The notes: a model not told the origin generated them from the letters alone. A DNA stretch of 32,792 nucleotides from Vulcanibacillus modesticaldus (GCF_001730235.1 NZ_MIJF01000020.1:1-32792); one strand, 5' to 3'. Positions 17,509 to 27,227 are shown, counted from the stretch's first letter. Program-made: numbers and translations.

Positions 17509-18345
17509 ATGGAAACTTTTGTAATTAATAATGATCCTCTTCCTCATTTCACAATCCCATCCTGGACAAAATTGTTACCGGATTTAAGTGTTGGTTTTTC
17601 AACGAGAATAGGTGGTCAAAGTGTAGGTAATTATGATTCAATGAATCTAGCTTTGCATGTGGGAGACCATAAGGAACATGTAATTGCAAACCGACAAAAA
17701 TTAATGTCTATAATTGGTTTTTCCTATGATGCATGGACAGTTGCTGAACAGATTCATGGTAATCATATAGAAATAATAACAGATGAAAAACGGGGTAGAG
17801 GAAGATTTGATCAAAAGGATGCAATTCCAGCTACTGATGGTTTGTTGACTGATGAACCAGATATATTATTAACTTCCTATTATGCTGATTGTGTTCCATT
17901 ATTCTTTTTAGATCCTAAAAAAAGAGTTGTCGGATTAGCACATGCAGGATGGAAAGGTACGGTTCTAAAAATTGCTGAAAAGATGGTCGAAGCGATGGTA
18001 AAACATTATCAATCAAGTATCAAAGAGATTAGAGTAGCAATAGGTCCTTCGATTGGGCAATGTTGTTATGAGGTAAACCATCAAGTAATTGATCCCTTAC
18101 GTGAAGCGATAGATAATCTACCTCAAGATGCAATTATAGATAAAAAAAATGGCCATTTTGATTTGGACTTAAAAAAAATTAATCGACAAATTTTGATAAA
18201 TGCAGGAATTTTGTATGAAAATATCGAAATTTCTTCACTGTGCACAAGTTGTAATCCGGACTTATTATTTTCGTATAGAAGGGATCAAGGGCTTACTGGA
18301 AGAATGGCTTCCTGGATTGGACTTAGGAGGGATGAAGGGGTTTGA
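17509..18345 (+). CDS. pgeF: PgeF/YlmD family protein (purine nucleoside phosphorylase / peptidoglycan editing)
   Basis: A 278-aa cytoplasmic member of the family formerly called laccase-like or polyphenol oxidase. Characterised relatives act on purine nucleosides, and E. coli PgeF keeps the wrong amino acids out of muropeptides. The zinc/active-site residues are in place: H83 (EQIHGN), C128 (YYADCVP) and H145 (LAHAGWKGT), with IGQCCYEV and the C-terminal CTSCNPDLLFSYRRD. RBS AAAGGAGTG precedes the ATG at 17509. Called ylmD in B. subtilis, where it also starts the block leading to sepF and divIVA. Its stop overlaps the ylmE start. Confidence 0.92.
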   Translation: METFVINNDPLPHFTIPSWTKLLPDLSVGFSTRIGGQSVGNYDSMNLALHVGDHKEHVIANRQKLMSIIGFSYDAWTVAEQIHGNHIEIITDEKRGRGRFDQKDAIPATDGLLTDEPDILLTSYYADCVPLFFLDPKKRVVGLAHAGWKGTVLKIAEKMVEAMVKHYQSSIKEIRVAIGPSIGQCCYEVNHQVIDPLREAIDNLPQDAIIDKKNGHFDLDLKKINRQILINAGILYENIEISSLCTSCNPDLLFSYRRDQGLTGRMASWIGLRRDEGV

Positions 18346-19019
18346 GTTTAGAAGCAAATCTAGCATTAATTAAAGAACGAATCAAACGTTCCTGTATTAA
18401 AAGTAATCGAAATCAAAATGACGTTAAGATTATCGCTGTAACAAAGTACGTTGATGTAGACCAAACGAAGGAAGTCTTGGATTTGGGATTAGAACATCTT
18501 GGAGAAAATCGTGTGCAAAATGCTCTACCTAAGTATGAGAAACTACAGGGGCGCGGGTTTTGGCATTTTATTGGAAGATTACAGTCAAAAAAGGTAAAAC
18601 AGATTTTAGGAAAATTTGATTATATTCATTCCCTAGATCGCTTATCTTTAGCTGAAGAAATAGATAAAAGAGCTAAACAATTGGGTATTAAGGTAAAGTG
18701 TTTTGTTCAAGTTAATATCTCCAAAGAAGAAACCAAAACAGGTGTTGAACCAGAGAATTTGCTGGATTTTATTAAAGAGGTTTCTAAGTTTGATTCAATT
18801 CAACTTGTCGGCCTGATGACTATGGCTCCCTACGTAGAAGATAAAGAATTAACTAGACCTATTTTTCGCAAGCTTCGTGAGTTACTTGAACAAATAAATG
18901 ATCAAAATATTTTAGATTACAAGTTGACTGAACTATCAATGGGGATGTCCAATGATTTTGAAGTAGCGATTGAAGAGGGGGCAACATTTATTCGTATAGG
19001 TTCCCTATTATTGAAATAG
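18342..19019 (+). CDS. ylmE: PLP-homeostasis protein YlmE (YggS/PLPBP family)
   Basis: Single-domain, fold-type III pyridoxal-phosphate protein thought to buffer PLP and amino-acid pools rather than catalyse a reaction. The 225-aa protein has the PLP lysine K35 in AVTKY, GENRVQ, WHFIGRLQSKK, QVNISKEETKTG, LMTMAP and the phosphate-binding end LSMGMSNDFEVAIEEGATF and IRIGS. The start is TTG 18342, overlapping the pgeF stop; AGGAGG at 18325-18330 and AAGGGG at 18335-18340 lie upstream, and the nearby ATG at 18332 is out of frame. Confidence 0.92.
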   Translation: MSLEANLALIKERIKRSCIKSNRNQNDVKIIAVTKYVDVDQTKEVLDLGLEHLGENRVQNALPKYEKLQGRGFWHFIGRLQSKKVKQILGKFDYIHSLDRLSLAEEIDKRAKQLGIKVKCFVQVNISKEETKTGVEPENLLDFIKEVSKFDSIQLVGLMTMAPYVEDKELTRPIFRKLRELLEQINDQNILDYKLTELSMGMSNDFEVAIEEGATFIRIGSLLLK

Positions 19020-19067
19020 ATATGGTTTAGATAAACATAAATCTTTTTGAAGAGGAGGATTAACAAT

Positions 19068-19472
19068 ATGATGGGAAAAATCATGGGACTATTGGGCCTT
19101 GAAGAAGAGGAAGAGTTGGAAACAGAAGTTGAAGAGGAAGTATTTCCAAGTAGAAAAAACAGGAATCAAAGTGGAAATATTATCAGCTTACATAGCCAAA
19201 AAAATGTAAAGGTAGTGCTACAAGAGCCTCGTTCTTATGAAGAAACACAAGAAATAGCAGATCATTTACGTTCTCATCGTCCTGTAATTGTGAACTTACA
19301 ACGATTAAGTGCTGATCAAGCTAGAAGAGTGGTAGATTTTTTGAGTGGATGCGTGTATGCTTTAAATGGGGATATAAAAAAAATCGGAGCAAGTATTTTT
19401 TTGTGTACCCCAGATAACATAGATATACAGGGGGCAATTACTGAAATTTTGCCTGGGGATGAACATAATTAA
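19068..19472 (+). CDS. sepF: Z-ring anchoring protein SepF
   Basis: SepF bundles FtsZ filaments, binds the FtsZ C-terminal peptide and tethers the ring to the membrane. Starting at ATG 19068, 9 nt after AGGAGG, gives 134 aa; the adjacent ATG at 19071 is possible too. The first ~12 residues ([12 protein letters not shown]) form the amphipathic membrane helix, followed by an acidic linker and the DUF552 dimer domain ([19 protein letters not shown] to [12 protein letters not shown]). It belongs to the same operon as ylmE and ylmG. Confidence 0.94.
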   Translation: MMGKIMGLLGLEEEEELETEVEEEVFPSRKNRNQSGNIISLHSQKNVKVVLQEPRSYEETQEIADHLRSHRPVIVNLQRLSADQARRVVDFLSGCVYALNGDIKKIGASIFLCTPDNIDIQGAITEILPGDEHN

Positions 19473-19524
19473 TGATCTTTACTAGGGAATTTGATTGAAT
19501 ATTAAACAACTTTGAGGTGATTAA

Positions 19525-19788
19525 ATGATTTATTTATATAAGTTAGTGGACATAGTTTATGAGATATACTATTGGTTAACTATTGCCTATATCTTAATGT
19601 CATGGGCACCACATTTAAGAACAACACAAATTGGTGAATTGATAGGAAAATTGGTAGAGCCTTATTTGCGTCCATTTAGACAAATTATTCCACCATTAGG
19701 GATGATCGATATTTCACCAATCGTAGCATTATTGGCTCTTTGGTTTATTAAAATTGGACTTCAACAAATTATAGTCATATTGTTTTAA
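19525..19788 (+). CDS. ylmG: YggT family membrane protein YlmG
   Basis: 87-aa integral membrane protein with two hydrophobic segments (about residues 5-27 and 63-86) around a short conserved loop, YLRPFRQIIPPLGMIDISPI, which is the YggT-family hallmark. The family has been linked to membrane organisation and osmotic or ion stress, but its function in Bacillota is uncertain. The ATG at 19525 follows TTGAGGTGA. Position between sepF and ylmH is the conserved order. Confidence 0.9.
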   Translation: MIYLYKLVDIVYEIYYWLTIAYILMSWAPHLRTTQIGELIGKLVEPYLRPFRQIIPPLGMIDISPIVALLALWFIKIGLQQIIVILF

Positions 19789-19809
19789 TCATTAATTTGG
19801 GGGTTCTTT

Positions 19810-20592
19810 ATGAATAAACATCAACTATATGTGCACTACCTAAAAGAAGAACATCCCTTTGTAGATAGAATTATTGAATGGTCTGAAAGGGTTGTTAAAA
19901 CCCATATCCCAATAAGAACAGATTTTGTTGATCCCAGACAGTTACAGATAATCAAGGACATCGTCAATTCTTATATGGATTTGACGATGTTTTTTGATGG
20001 TGGCTATGAAGAAGCGGAACGAACAAGAGTGATTATAGCACCAGATTATTCGGTATATAATCCTATGGATATGGGGTTGACTTTTTTTAATATCAATAGT
20101 AAAACTAAATTCATATCATTACAGCATAGGGATATTTTAGGTGCACTATTAAGCTTAGGCATTAAGCGTGAAAAATTCGGTGATATTTTAATTTCTGATG
20201 ATAAAAATCAGTTAATCGTGGCAGAAGAGATTGCTGACTATGTTCGATTAGAGTTAACCCAAATAGCTAATGCCAAGGTTAGTTTAGAGGAGATTAAAAG
20301 AGAAGATTTAATTGATGTAAATCAAATTTTACAAACTGTAACACTAACAGTCTCCTCTTTAAGAGTCGATACAGTCCTTAGTGGGTTATATAATCAATCT
20401 AGGGTAAAAGTTGGGGAACTTATTAAGAAAAAACTCTTAAAAGTTAATTGGAAAATTATCGATCGGGTTGATTATAAATTGAAAGTAGGGGATGTGATTT
20501 CACTAAGAGGCTTTGGTCGCAGTAAATTCCTAGAAGAGGAAGGAACTACGAAAAAAGGACGAATTAGGGTGAGATTTGGAAAATTAATTTAA
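19810..20592 (+). CDS. ylmH: S4-domain RNA-binding protein YlmH
   Basis: 260-aa cytoplasmic protein with an N-terminal YlmH-type domain (NPMDMGLTFFNINS and LGALLSLGIKREKFGDI) and a C-terminal S4 RNA-binding domain from about residue 181 (SSLRVDTVLSGLYNQSR to VGDVISLRGFGR). In B. subtilis YlmH has been reported to bind stalled 50S subunits and take part in ribosome quality control; applying this here is inference from homology. The start ATG follows TTTGGGGGTT at close spacing. Confidence 0.92.
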   Translation: MNKHQLYVHYLKEEHPFVDRIIEWSERVVKTHIPIRTDFVDPRQLQIIKDIVNSYMDLTMFFDGGYEEAERTRVIIAPDYSVYNPMDMGLTFFNINSKTKFISLQHRDILGALLSLGIKREKFGDILISDDKNQLIVAEEIADYVRLELTQIANAKVSLEEIKREDLIDVNQILQTVTLTVSSLRVDTVLSGLYNQSRVKVGELIKKKLLKVNWKIIDRVDYKLKVGDVISLRGFGRSKFLEEEGTTKKGRIRVRFGKLI

Positions 20593-20679
20593 GGAAATGA
20601 AGGATTTTATAAATACTTGTCGAATGAGTAGAAGATGAAGAACTTAGAAGCAAATGAAGAAAAATTCTGGGAGGTGTTT

Positions 20680-21180
20680 ATGGTGCCATTAACACCATTA
20701 GACATTCATAATAAAGAATTTAGTAAAAGTTTTAGAGGTTATGACCAAGATGAGGTAAATGAATTTCTTAATCAAATAATAAAGGATTATGAAGCGCTAA
20801 TTCGTCAAAACAAAGATTACGAAGAAAAAATTGCACAACTGACCGAAAGATTGAATCATTTTTCCAATATTGAAGAAAGTATCAATAAATCGATTATAGT
20901 CGCTCAAGATACAGCAGAAGAAGTTAAGGCTAATGCTAAAAAGGAAGCGCAATTAATCGTTAAAGAAGCAGAAAAAAATGCAGATCGAATCATCAATGAT
21001 GCACTTATGAAATCAAGAAATATCTCTTTAGAAATAGAGGAATTAAAAAAGAGGGCGGCAATCTTTAGAACCCGTTTTCGTACTTTAGTTGAAGCACAAC
21101 TAGAATTACTTGATAATCAAGCTTGGGAAGAGCTTGACGAGTTATCAAAAATTGATCAAAATGAGGTTGAAAAGGTTTAA
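20680..21180 (+). CDS. divIVA: Division-site and polarity protein DivIVA
   Basis: DivIVA binds curved membranes at poles and septa and recruits Min proteins and, in sporulation, the chromosome-anchoring system. The ATG at 20680 (166 aa) is used because GGGAGGTG lies just upstream and the protein then begins MVPLTPLDIHNKEF, the family N-terminus; ATG 20635 would add 15 unrelated residues. The lipid-binding residues F18-R19 (KSFRGYDQDEV) are present, followed by a long coiled coil with alanine/glutamate-rich heptads (about 30-140). Confidence 0.93.
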   Translation: MVPLTPLDIHNKEFSKSFRGYDQDEVNEFLNQIIKDYEALIRQNKDYEEKIAQLTERLNHFSNIEESINKSIIVAQDTAEEVKANAKKEAQLIVKEAEKNADRIINDALMKSRNISLEIEELKKRAAIFRTRFRTLVEAQLELLDNQAWEELDELSKIDQNEVEKV

Positions 21181-21184
21181 ATTA

Positions 21185-21213
21185 TTGACTTAATGTTAAT
21201 AATTAGTTATAAT
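21185..21213 (+). promoter_or_regulatory. Sigma-A promoter of the ileS leader
   Basis: TTGACT (21185-21190), 17-nt spacer, perfect TATAAT (21208-21213). It starts right after the divIVA stop, so the T-box transcript would begin near 21220. Confidence 0.8.
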
Positions 21214-21224
21214 TTACAACCAAA

Positions 21225-21474
21225 AAGAAAAATTATACGATGACTGGGACAGGTTTGATAGAACAGATATTTAAAGCGAGCTAGGGATGGTGTAAGCCTA
21301 GTAATATAGTCTATCAAATATCACCCAAGAGTAACTTTTCCGAAAAGGCAAAATCCTTAGTAAGAAAAGTCGGTATTTTACCGTTATCATAATTAAGTGG
21401 CCATGTGCTATTAGGGTGGTACCGCGGGTTCCCTTCTCGTCCCTTACGGAATGAGAAGGTTTTTTTATTTTTTA
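21225..21474 (+). ncRNA. T-box riboswitch, isoleucine, controlling ileS
   Basis: The leader contains the T-box sequence AGGGTGGTACCGCGG (21413-21427) followed by a terminator with stem CCTTCTC/GAGAAGG (21432-21438 with 21453-21459) and a T-rich tail to about 21474. In stem I, TTTGATAG pairs with CTATCAAA; the internal loop below it holds the triplet ATC at 21320-21322 followed by A, the expected position of the specifier codon for Ile. Distal stem I elements AGCGAG, AGGGATGGTG and AAGCC are also present. Uncharged tRNA-Ile should bind the specifier and T-box and stabilise the antiterminator. Confidence 0.95.
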
Positions 21475-21542
21475 GATATTTCATGATTAAGAGATTAATT
21501 ACAATATTAGGATGACAGTGCTTAAGAAGGAGTGAAGATAAA

Positions 21543-24326
21543 TTGGCTGTTGATTACGGAAAAACCTTAAATTTGCCTAAAACAGATTTTCCAATGAGGG
21601 GAAATCTTCCTAAAAGAGAACCAGAAATTCAAAATTGGTGGGATGAAATAAACATTTATCAGAAGGTTCAAGAAAAACAAAAGGGAAAACCAAAGTTTAT
21701 CCTACATGATGGACCTCCTTATGCAAATGGAGACATTCATATCGGTCATGCCCTTAATAAAGTATTAAAAGACTTTATTGTTCGTTTTAAAACGATGCAA
21801 GGGTATGATGCACCATATGTACCAGGTTGGGATACCCACGGACTTCCAATCGAACACGCTGTTGTAAAAAACGAAAAAATCGATCGTCGTAAAGTTGGTG
21901 CGATAGAGTTTAGAAATTATTGCCGAGATTATGCCCTCAAGTATGTTGAAAAACAAAAGGAGCAATTTAAGCGTTTAGGTGTAAGGGGAGATTTTGAAAA
22001 TCCTTATATTACCCTAAAGCCTGAATATGAGGCAAAACAGTTAAAAGTTTTTGGAGAGATGGCTAAAAAAGGTTTAATCTATAAGGGCTTGAAGCCAGTA
22101 TATTGGTCACCATCATCTGAGTCAGCATTGGCTGAGGCAGAGATTGAATACATGGAAAAACGTTCACCTTCTATTTATGTTGCGTTTGAAGTGGTTGATG
22201 GAAATGGTGTATTACCTAACGGTTCAAATGTAGTGATTTGGACAACAACACCTTGGACTATTCCGGCAAACCTAGCTATTTCTGTAAATCCAGACTTCGA
22301 ATATGTATTATTTAAAGCTAATGAGCAAGAGTATGTTGTTGCTAAAGATCTGCTAAATAGTGTTAAAGATGAAGTAGGTTTCGAATCGGTTGAGGTTGTA
22401 AAAGAGATTTCTGGTAAAGAATTAGAAGGTGTAATTACAAAGCATCCATTCTATGACCGGGTGTCACCATTAATTTTAGGTGATCATGTAACTTTAGATG
22501 CTGGTACAGGATGTGTACACACTGCGCCAGGTCATGGGGAAGAGGACTTCTATATTGGTCAAAAGTATGAATTAGATGTGCTATGTCCTGTTGATGAACA
22601 AGGGAAGCTAACCCATGAAGCACCTGGTTTTGAAGGAATGTTTTATGAAGATGCTAATAAAGAAGTTACAAAGAAGTTAGATGAAAATGGCAAACTGTTA
22701 AAATTAAGTTTCATTAAGCACCAATATGCACATGACTGGAGAACCAAAAAGCCAACCATTTTCCGTGCTACTGAACAATGGTTTGCATCAATTGATGCTA
22801 TTCGTCAAAATATGTTAGATGAGATTAAGAAAGTAAAATGGGTTCCTCACTGGGGCGAACAGCGTCTGCACAATATGATTGCTGATCGTAATGATTGGTG
22901 TATTTCTAGACAAAGGATCTGGGGAGTACCAATTCCAATATTCTATTGTAAGGATTGTGGTGAAACAATCATTAACGATCAGACCATTGACCACATTGTT
23001 AAATTAGTTGAAAAAGAGGGTAGTAATGTTTGGTTTGCTAAAGAGATTGAAGAGCTTCTTCCAGAAGGATTCAAGTGTCCAAAATGTGGCGGAGATCACT
23101 TTAGAAAAGAAACAGATATTATGGACGTTTGGTTTGATTCAGGCTCCAGCCATTTTGCTGTCCTAGAAGGACGTGAAGATTTACAATGGCCAGCTGATTT
23201 ATACTTAGAAGGATCAGATCAATATCGTGGTTGGTTTAATTCCTCACTTTCTACAAGTGTTGCTATGACCGGTAAAGCACCTTATAAAGAGGTATTAAGC
23301 CATGGTTTTACACTTGATGGAGAAGGCAGAAAAATGTCTAAGTCCTTAGGAAATGTTGTCGTACCTAAAAAAATCATGGATCAATTAGGGGCTGACATTC
23401 TTCGTCTTTGGGTTGCATCCGTTGATTATCAGGCTGACGTGAGGATTTCTAATGATATTCTTAAACAGATTTCTGAAGTTTATCGCAAGATAAGAAATAC
23501 TTTAAGATTCTTAGTCGGTAACTTAGAAGGATTTGATCCAAAGACTGATAAAGTGGCACTTAATGAAATGAATGAATTAGATCAATATATCATGATGAGA
23601 ACCAAACAATTAATAGATAAGGTAATCAAAGCATACGATGAGTATGAGTTTCATACTGTATATCAAGCGGTTCATAATTTCTGTACAGTTGATATGAGTT
23701 CCTTCTACTTAGATATTATTAAGGATACATTATATATCGAACCTTTACATTCTAAAGCGCGTAAAGCTGCACAAACTGTTCTTTACGAGACTTTACTGGC
23801 TATTGTTAAATTAGTTGCGCCGATATTACCACATACTGCTGATGAAATTTGGAAATACATTCCTGGTGTTGAGGAGATTAGTGTACAACTAGTTGAGCTA
23901 CCAGACTGGTCAGATGTTACAATTAATCAAGAATTAATGGATAAATGGGATAAATTCTTAGATGTCCGTGATGAAGTATTAAAAGCTTTAGAAGTTGCGC
24001 GTAAAGAGAAGTTGATCGGTCATTCTCTTGCTGCAGCAGTTACCATCTACCCAACAGAAGAAACAACTAAAGTTTTAGCTCAATTTAGTGATTTAGATAA
24101 GTTGTTTATCGTTTCTCATGTAGAAGTAAAAGAAGCTAATTCTGAAGTTCCAGAAAAAGCAATGACACTAGAAGGATTAAGTGTATTAGTAACTGTAGCG
24201 GAAGGTGAAAAATGTGAACGTTGTTGGACTGTTACACCTGAGGTAGGTAAGAAAACCGCTGACCTCTGTCCAAAATGTGCAGATATTGTGGAAGAGCATT
24301 ATAGCGAATTAGATAATCAAGAGTAA
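21543..24326 (+). CDS. ileS: Isoleucyl-tRNA synthetase IleS
   Basis: Class Ia aminoacyl-tRNA synthetase that charges tRNA-Ile and edits valine. The 927-aa protein has H66-I-G-H69 and K597-M-S-K-S601 active-site motifs, a CP1 editing domain ([15 protein letters not shown] to [18 protein letters not shown]), an anticodon-binding helical domain, and a C-terminal zinc finger with C891-x2-C894 and C909-x2-C912. The length, zinc finger and HIGH/KMSKS context fit the common bacterial type rather than the mupirocin-resistant eukaryote-like type. The start is TTG 21543, 10 nt after AAGGAG; the N-terminus [20 protein letters not shown] is complete. Confidence 0.97.
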   Translation: MAVDYGKTLNLPKTDFPMRGNLPKREPEIQNWWDEINIYQKVQEKQKGKPKFILHDGPPYANGDIHIGHALNKVLKDFIVRFKTMQGYDAPYVPGWDTHGLPIEHAVVKNEKIDRRKVGAIEFRNYCRDYALKYVEKQKEQFKRLGVRGDFENPYITLKPEYEAKQLKVFGEMAKKGLIYKGLKPVYWSPSSESALAEAEIEYMEKRSPSIYVAFEVVDGNGVLPNGSNVVIWTTTPWTIPANLAISVNPDFEYVLFKANEQEYVVAKDLLNSVKDEVGFESVEVVKEISGKELEGVITKHPFYDRVSPLILGDHVTLDAGTGCVHTAPGHGEEDFYIGQKYELDVLCPVDEQGKLTHEAPGFEGMFYEDANKEVTKKLDENGKLLKLSFIKHQYAHDWRTKKPTIFRATEQWFASIDAIRQNMLDEIKKVKWVPHWGEQRLHNMIADRNDWCISRQRIWGVPIPIFYCKDCGETIINDQTIDHIVKLVEKEGSNVWFAKEIEELLPEGFKCPKCGGDHFRKETDIMDVWFDSGSSHFAVLEGREDLQWPADLYLEGSDQYRGWFNSSLSTSVAMTGKAPYKEVLSHGFTLDGEGRKMSKSLGNVVVPKKIMDQLGADILRLWVASVDYQADVRISNDILKQISEVYRKIRNTLRFLVGNLEGFDPKTDKVALNEMNELDQYIMMRTKQLIDKVIKAYDEYEFHTVYQAVHNFCTVDMSSFYLDIIKDTLYIEPLHSKARKAAQTVLYETLLAIVKLVAPILPHTADEIWKYIPGVEEISVQLVELPDWSDVTINQELMDKWDKFLDVRDEVLKALEVARKEKLIGHSLAAAVTIYPTEETTKVLAQFSDLDKLFIVSHVEVKEANSEVPEKAMTLEGLSVLVTVAEGEKCERCWTVTPEVGKKTADLCPKCADIVEEHYSELDNQE

Positions 24327-24336
24327 TAAATTATTT

Positions 24337-24368
24337 AAGCTTAGGACTTCATGTTCTAAGCTTTTTTT
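24337..24368 (+). terminator. Terminator after ileS
   Basis: 11-bp stem AAGCTTAGGAC/GTTCTAAGCTT (24337-24347 with 24353-24363) with one G-T pair and a run of seven T. Confidence 0.9.
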
Positions 24369-24411
24369 ATGCAATCTTTTATGAATATATTTTGAATTTT
24401 ATGACTAATTT

Positions 24412-24451
24412 TGTCGAATCTGATGACAAACAATGATATTAATTATAAAAT
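24412..24451 (+). promoter_or_regulatory. Candidate promoter with Spo0A-like box ahead of yknW
   Basis: TGTCGAA, a perfect 0A-box core, at 24412-24418, followed by ATGACA (24423-24428), 17 nt and TAAAAT (24446-24451). TGTC and GACA around this point also form an inverted pair. The hexamers are only moderately close to sigma-A consensus. A 7-base box is expected a few times by chance in a window this size, so the Spo0A link is tentative. Confidence 0.4.
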
Positions 24452-24485
24452 ATGCTCGTAAATGAAAATCTATGGAGGTGGTCTG

Positions 24486-25178
24486 ATGACGCAACTAGAG
24501 AGTAATCATAATATAGATGTTGATGCTCCAAAACCAAACTTGTTCAAGGTATTATTTCAACCAGGAGAATTAAAAAAGCTAAATGATAATCCAGTGATTC
24601 TAGTACCGGGACTAATTCTTACTTTAATAGTAGCTATATCTGGGTTAATAACAACTAAGGGCTTAATCGACTCGGGATTTCTTGAACAACAACTTGGTGG
24701 AGAAATTCCAATTGAAAATATCAAAGTTTTTTCATATATCGGAGCGGTATTAGGTGGAATATTTAGTATTTGGTTAGCCTTCTTGATTTTAGCAGGAATA
24801 TTGCGTTTATTTAGTATATTTATTGGCTCACAAGTTAAATTTAAAACCCTTTTCTCCCTTTCTATGTTTACTTATGGCGTGATAGTTTTACAAGGATTAT
24901 TGGTTGGTACCTTGGCACTGATTATGGGAGTATCAGCTGTAGATATTAATTTAGGTCTTGGGGTCTTTGTATCTGAAAAAACAGGCTTTATATCTGCAGT
25001 CTTATCTTCGATTACTATTTTTACTGTTTGGTGGTATTACTTGCTTAGTGTTGGTTATAGTGAAGTAGCAAAAATTTCTTTGAAAAAATCGTTCTTAGTA
25101 ATCGGTATTATTTCATTGATTTTTCTATTAATCATAGGTGGGTTAGGAACGCTAAGTTCCATGACTCCGCAAATTTAA
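24486..25178 (+). CDS. yknW: Yip1-family membrane protein YknW
   Basis: 230-aa membrane protein with about five TM segments (roughly 36-58, 82-108, 122-150, 168-190, 200-222) after a hydrophilic N-terminus that contains a LFQPGELKKL segment. This is the Yip1-like architecture. In B. subtilis the same arrangement, YknW (231 aa) followed by an HlyD-like protein, an ATPase and a MacB-like permease, forms the YknWXYZ transporter, where YknW helps assembly. The ATG at 24486 follows GGAGGTGG; the ATG at 24462 precedes that ribosome site and is not used. A hairpin separates it from yknX. Confidence 0.82.
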   Translation: MTQLESNHNIDVDAPKPNLFKVLFQPGELKKLNDNPVILVPGLILTLIVAISGLITTKGLIDSGFLEQQLGGEIPIENIKVFSYIGAVLGGIFSIWLAFLILAGILRLFSIFIGSQVKFKTLFSLSMFTYGVIVLQGLLVGTLALIMGVSAVDINLGLGVFVSEKTGFISAVLSSITIFTVWWYYLLSVGYSEVAKISLKKSFLVIGIISLIFLLIIGGLGTLSSMTPQI

Positions 25179-25210
25179 AATAAATTACTTAGATTTTGAG
25201 AATTTGATTG

Positions 25211-25235
25211 AAATAGCGCATTTGGCGCTATTTTT
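25211..25235 (+). terminator. Hairpin between yknW and yknX, terminator or attenuator
   Basis: Perfect 9-bp stem AAATAGCGC/GCGCTATTT (25211-25219 with 25225-25233), loop ATTTG. The T-run is short and merges with the stem. No promoter is visible between it and yknX, so it probably lowers rather than abolishes downstream transcription. Confidence 0.6.
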
Positions 25236-25269
25236 CCTATTTAGCTTATCGTAATTGAGGTGAGTGGTA

Positions 25270-26520
25270 ATGAAGAAAAAAATATCGATAATTTTTTTGG
25301 GGCTAGTTTTATTAAGTGCAATTATTTATATCAATATTAATAATATTAAAGAAACGCAAAGCTCAGCAAATTTGATAAAAATTACTTATCCAAAAAAAGA
25401 AGTGAACGAAAATACTGTATACGCATTAGGAAAAATTGAAATGAAAGATACAACAGAATTATATTCTAAATTAAATGGTCAAATCCAGCAAATAGCAGTT
25501 AAAGAAGGGGATGAGGTTGAGCAAAATCAAGTAATAGCAACCCTTGACCCCACAAATATGCTGCGAAACCGAGATCAACTAGAAGAAAGCTTATCGGAAT
25601 TATATTTAGAACAGAAAAAAATAGGTCAATCTAAACAAATCAATGAATTAATTCTTAAGGAGGCTAATATTAGTTTAGGAGAGGCAGAATCAGAATATCA
25701 AAAAGCTTTAGATGGTTTTAATGGCGGCTGGGTCACAAAAGAAGCATTAGAAAAAGCTAAAAAACAGTTAGAGTTAGCTGATCTACAATATAAAAAAGCG
25801 GAACTTCAGGTTAAAGTTGAGGAAGATAGGGAGATAGTGTCTGCCAAGTTGCTTCAATTAAAGATACAGAACATTAAGCAACAATTAGAACAATTAAAAA
25901 AGGATTTAGAAAATGCTAAAATAACCGCAACAAACAGCGGTTCAGTTATTCGAATTTTTGTAAAAGAGGGACAGTATGTAAATGTGGGAACTTCGATTGC
26001 ATTAATTGGTTCATTAAATGAATTAGAGGTTGTTGGTAGAGTAAATGAGTTTGATTCTGCAAAAATCAAAGAGGGAGATAGGGTAACAATAGATGGAGAT
26101 GCTTTCACTAAGGAATATAAAGGAAAAATTACATATATATCACCTATTGCAGTAGATTCATTGGACGGCCGAGAAACAAATATTGAGATTAGGGTAGACT
26201 TTGAAGATAATATTCAAGGGCTCAAACCAGGTTACAACGTATATATGACCATCGAACCAGCAAACTCAAATGATGTTTATCTGATTCCAAGTAGTTCGCT
26301 TGTATCAAAAGATAACAAAGATTATGTCTATGTTTTGGTAGATAATCAGGTTGTAGAAAAGGAAATAAGAATAAAGTCAGACCAAGATTCTCAAGAAGAA
26401 TTGGAAGTAACATCGGGATTGAGGGAACAGGATAAAATAATTGTTAATCCATGGGAAAATATTAAGGACGGAGAAACTATTAATCTAGAAATGGTAGAAG
26501 AAATAGGTGAAGATGTATGA
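25270..26520 (+). CDS. yknX: HlyD/MacA-like membrane-fusion adaptor YknX
   Basis: 416-aa adaptor of an ABC efflux system. It has an N-terminal TM anchor (about 5-22), the two halves of a lipoyl-like domain (about 62-93, EGDEVEQNQVIATLD, and 215-247, VKEGQYVNVGTSIALI) separated by a long coiled-coil hairpin (about 98-213), then beta-barrel and membrane-proximal domains (GLKPGYNVYMTI, LIPSSSLVSKDNKDYVYV). ATG 25270 is 5 nt after GAGGTGAG; the GTG at 25264 lies within that site. Its stop overlaps yknY by ATGA. Confidence 0.85.
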   Translation: MKKKISIIFLGLVLLSAIIYININNIKETQSSANLIKITYPKKEVNENTVYALGKIEMKDTTELYSKLNGQIQQIAVKEGDEVEQNQVIATLDPTNMLRNRDQLEESLSELYLEQKKIGQSKQINELILKEANISLGEAESEYQKALDGFNGGWVTKEALEKAKKQLELADLQYKKAELQVKVEEDREIVSAKLLQLKIQNIKQQLEQLKKDLENAKITATNSGSVIRIFVKEGQYVNVGTSIALIGSLNELEVVGRVNEFDSAKIKEGDRVTIDGDAFTKEYKGKITYISPIAVDSLDGRETNIEIRVDFEDNIQGLKPGYNVYMTIEPANSNDVYLIPSSSLVSKDNKDYVYVLVDNQVVEKEIRIKSDQDSQEELEVTSGLREQDKIIVNPWENIKDGETINLEMVEEIGEDV

Positions 26521-27194
26521 TCCATCTTGAGAAGATATCCAAAGAATATAGTGATGGTGACATTCGTGTTATTGCTTTAAATGATGTCAGTTTAACGATC
26601 GAACAAGGTGAATTTGTTGCTGTTATGGGACCTTCAGGATCAGGAAAGTCAACTCTAATGAATATATTAGGTTGTTTAGATGTACCAAGCAGCGGTGTTT
26701 ACCGTTTAAATGATAGACAAATTAATAATCTTACTGCTATAGAACTTGCGGCGCTTCGTAACCAAACGATAGGTTTCATTTTTCAAACTTTTCATCTATT
26801 ACCTCGTTTGTCTGTACTAAAAAATGTTGAATTACCGATGCTTTATCGGGGGGTAAGACAAAGGGAACGACGACAAAGGGCAATAGAGTTATTAAAAATG
26901 GTTGGACTTGAAGAAAGATTGCACCATCAACCTAATCAACTTTCTGGGGGGCAAAAACAAAGGGTAGCAATTGCCCGTGCCTTAGCAAATAATCCCTCCA
27001 TTATCCTTGCCGATGAACCAACAGGTAACCTTGATACTAATACTAGTATTGAGATAATGAATATCCTTACTGATTTAAATAAACAAGGGGTAACGATAGT
27101 ATTAGTTACTCACGAAGAAGATATAGCTTTATTTGCTTCACGTATAATTAGATTTCGTGATGGTCAAATTGTTGAAGATAGCCTAGTATCTTAG
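26517..27194 (+). CDS. yknY: ABC transporter ATPase YknY (MacB/LolD type)
   Basis: 225-aa cytoplasmic ATPase. Walker A is G38-P-S-G-S-G-K44-S-T, the Q-loop lies in [15 protein letters not shown], the signature is L142-S-G-G-Q146, Walker B ends D166-E167 ([12 protein letters not shown]), and the H-loop is VTHEED. The [20 protein letters not shown] segment is typical of the MacB/LolD/FtsE-like subgroup that drives mechanotransmission rather than classical transport. The start sits in an ATGA overlap with yknX, so stoichiometric synthesis is expected. Confidence 0.9.
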   Translation: MIHLEKISKEYSDGDIRVIALNDVSLTIEQGEFVAVMGPSGSGKSTLMNILGCLDVPSSGVYRLNDRQINNLTAIELAALRNQTIGFIFQTFHLLPRLSVLKNVELPMLYRGVRQRERRQRAIELLKMVGLEERLHHQPNQLSGGQKQRVAIARALANNPSIILADEPTGNLDTNTSIEIMNILTDLNKQGVTIVLVTHEEDIALFASRIIRFRDGQIVEDSLVS

Positions 27195-27227
27195 CATGAA
27201 AGACCACACAGTGTGAGGGGATTTTGG

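Noticed and set aside
20618-20624. Perfect TGTCGAA (0A-box core) upstream of divIVA
   Set aside because: A 7-base core is expected a few times by chance in this window, no promoter is near it, and it sits between ylmH and divIVA, which appear to be in one operon.
24457-24460. Sigma-W-type CGTA ahead of yknW
   Set aside because: No TGAAAC-like -35 lies about 16 nt upstream.
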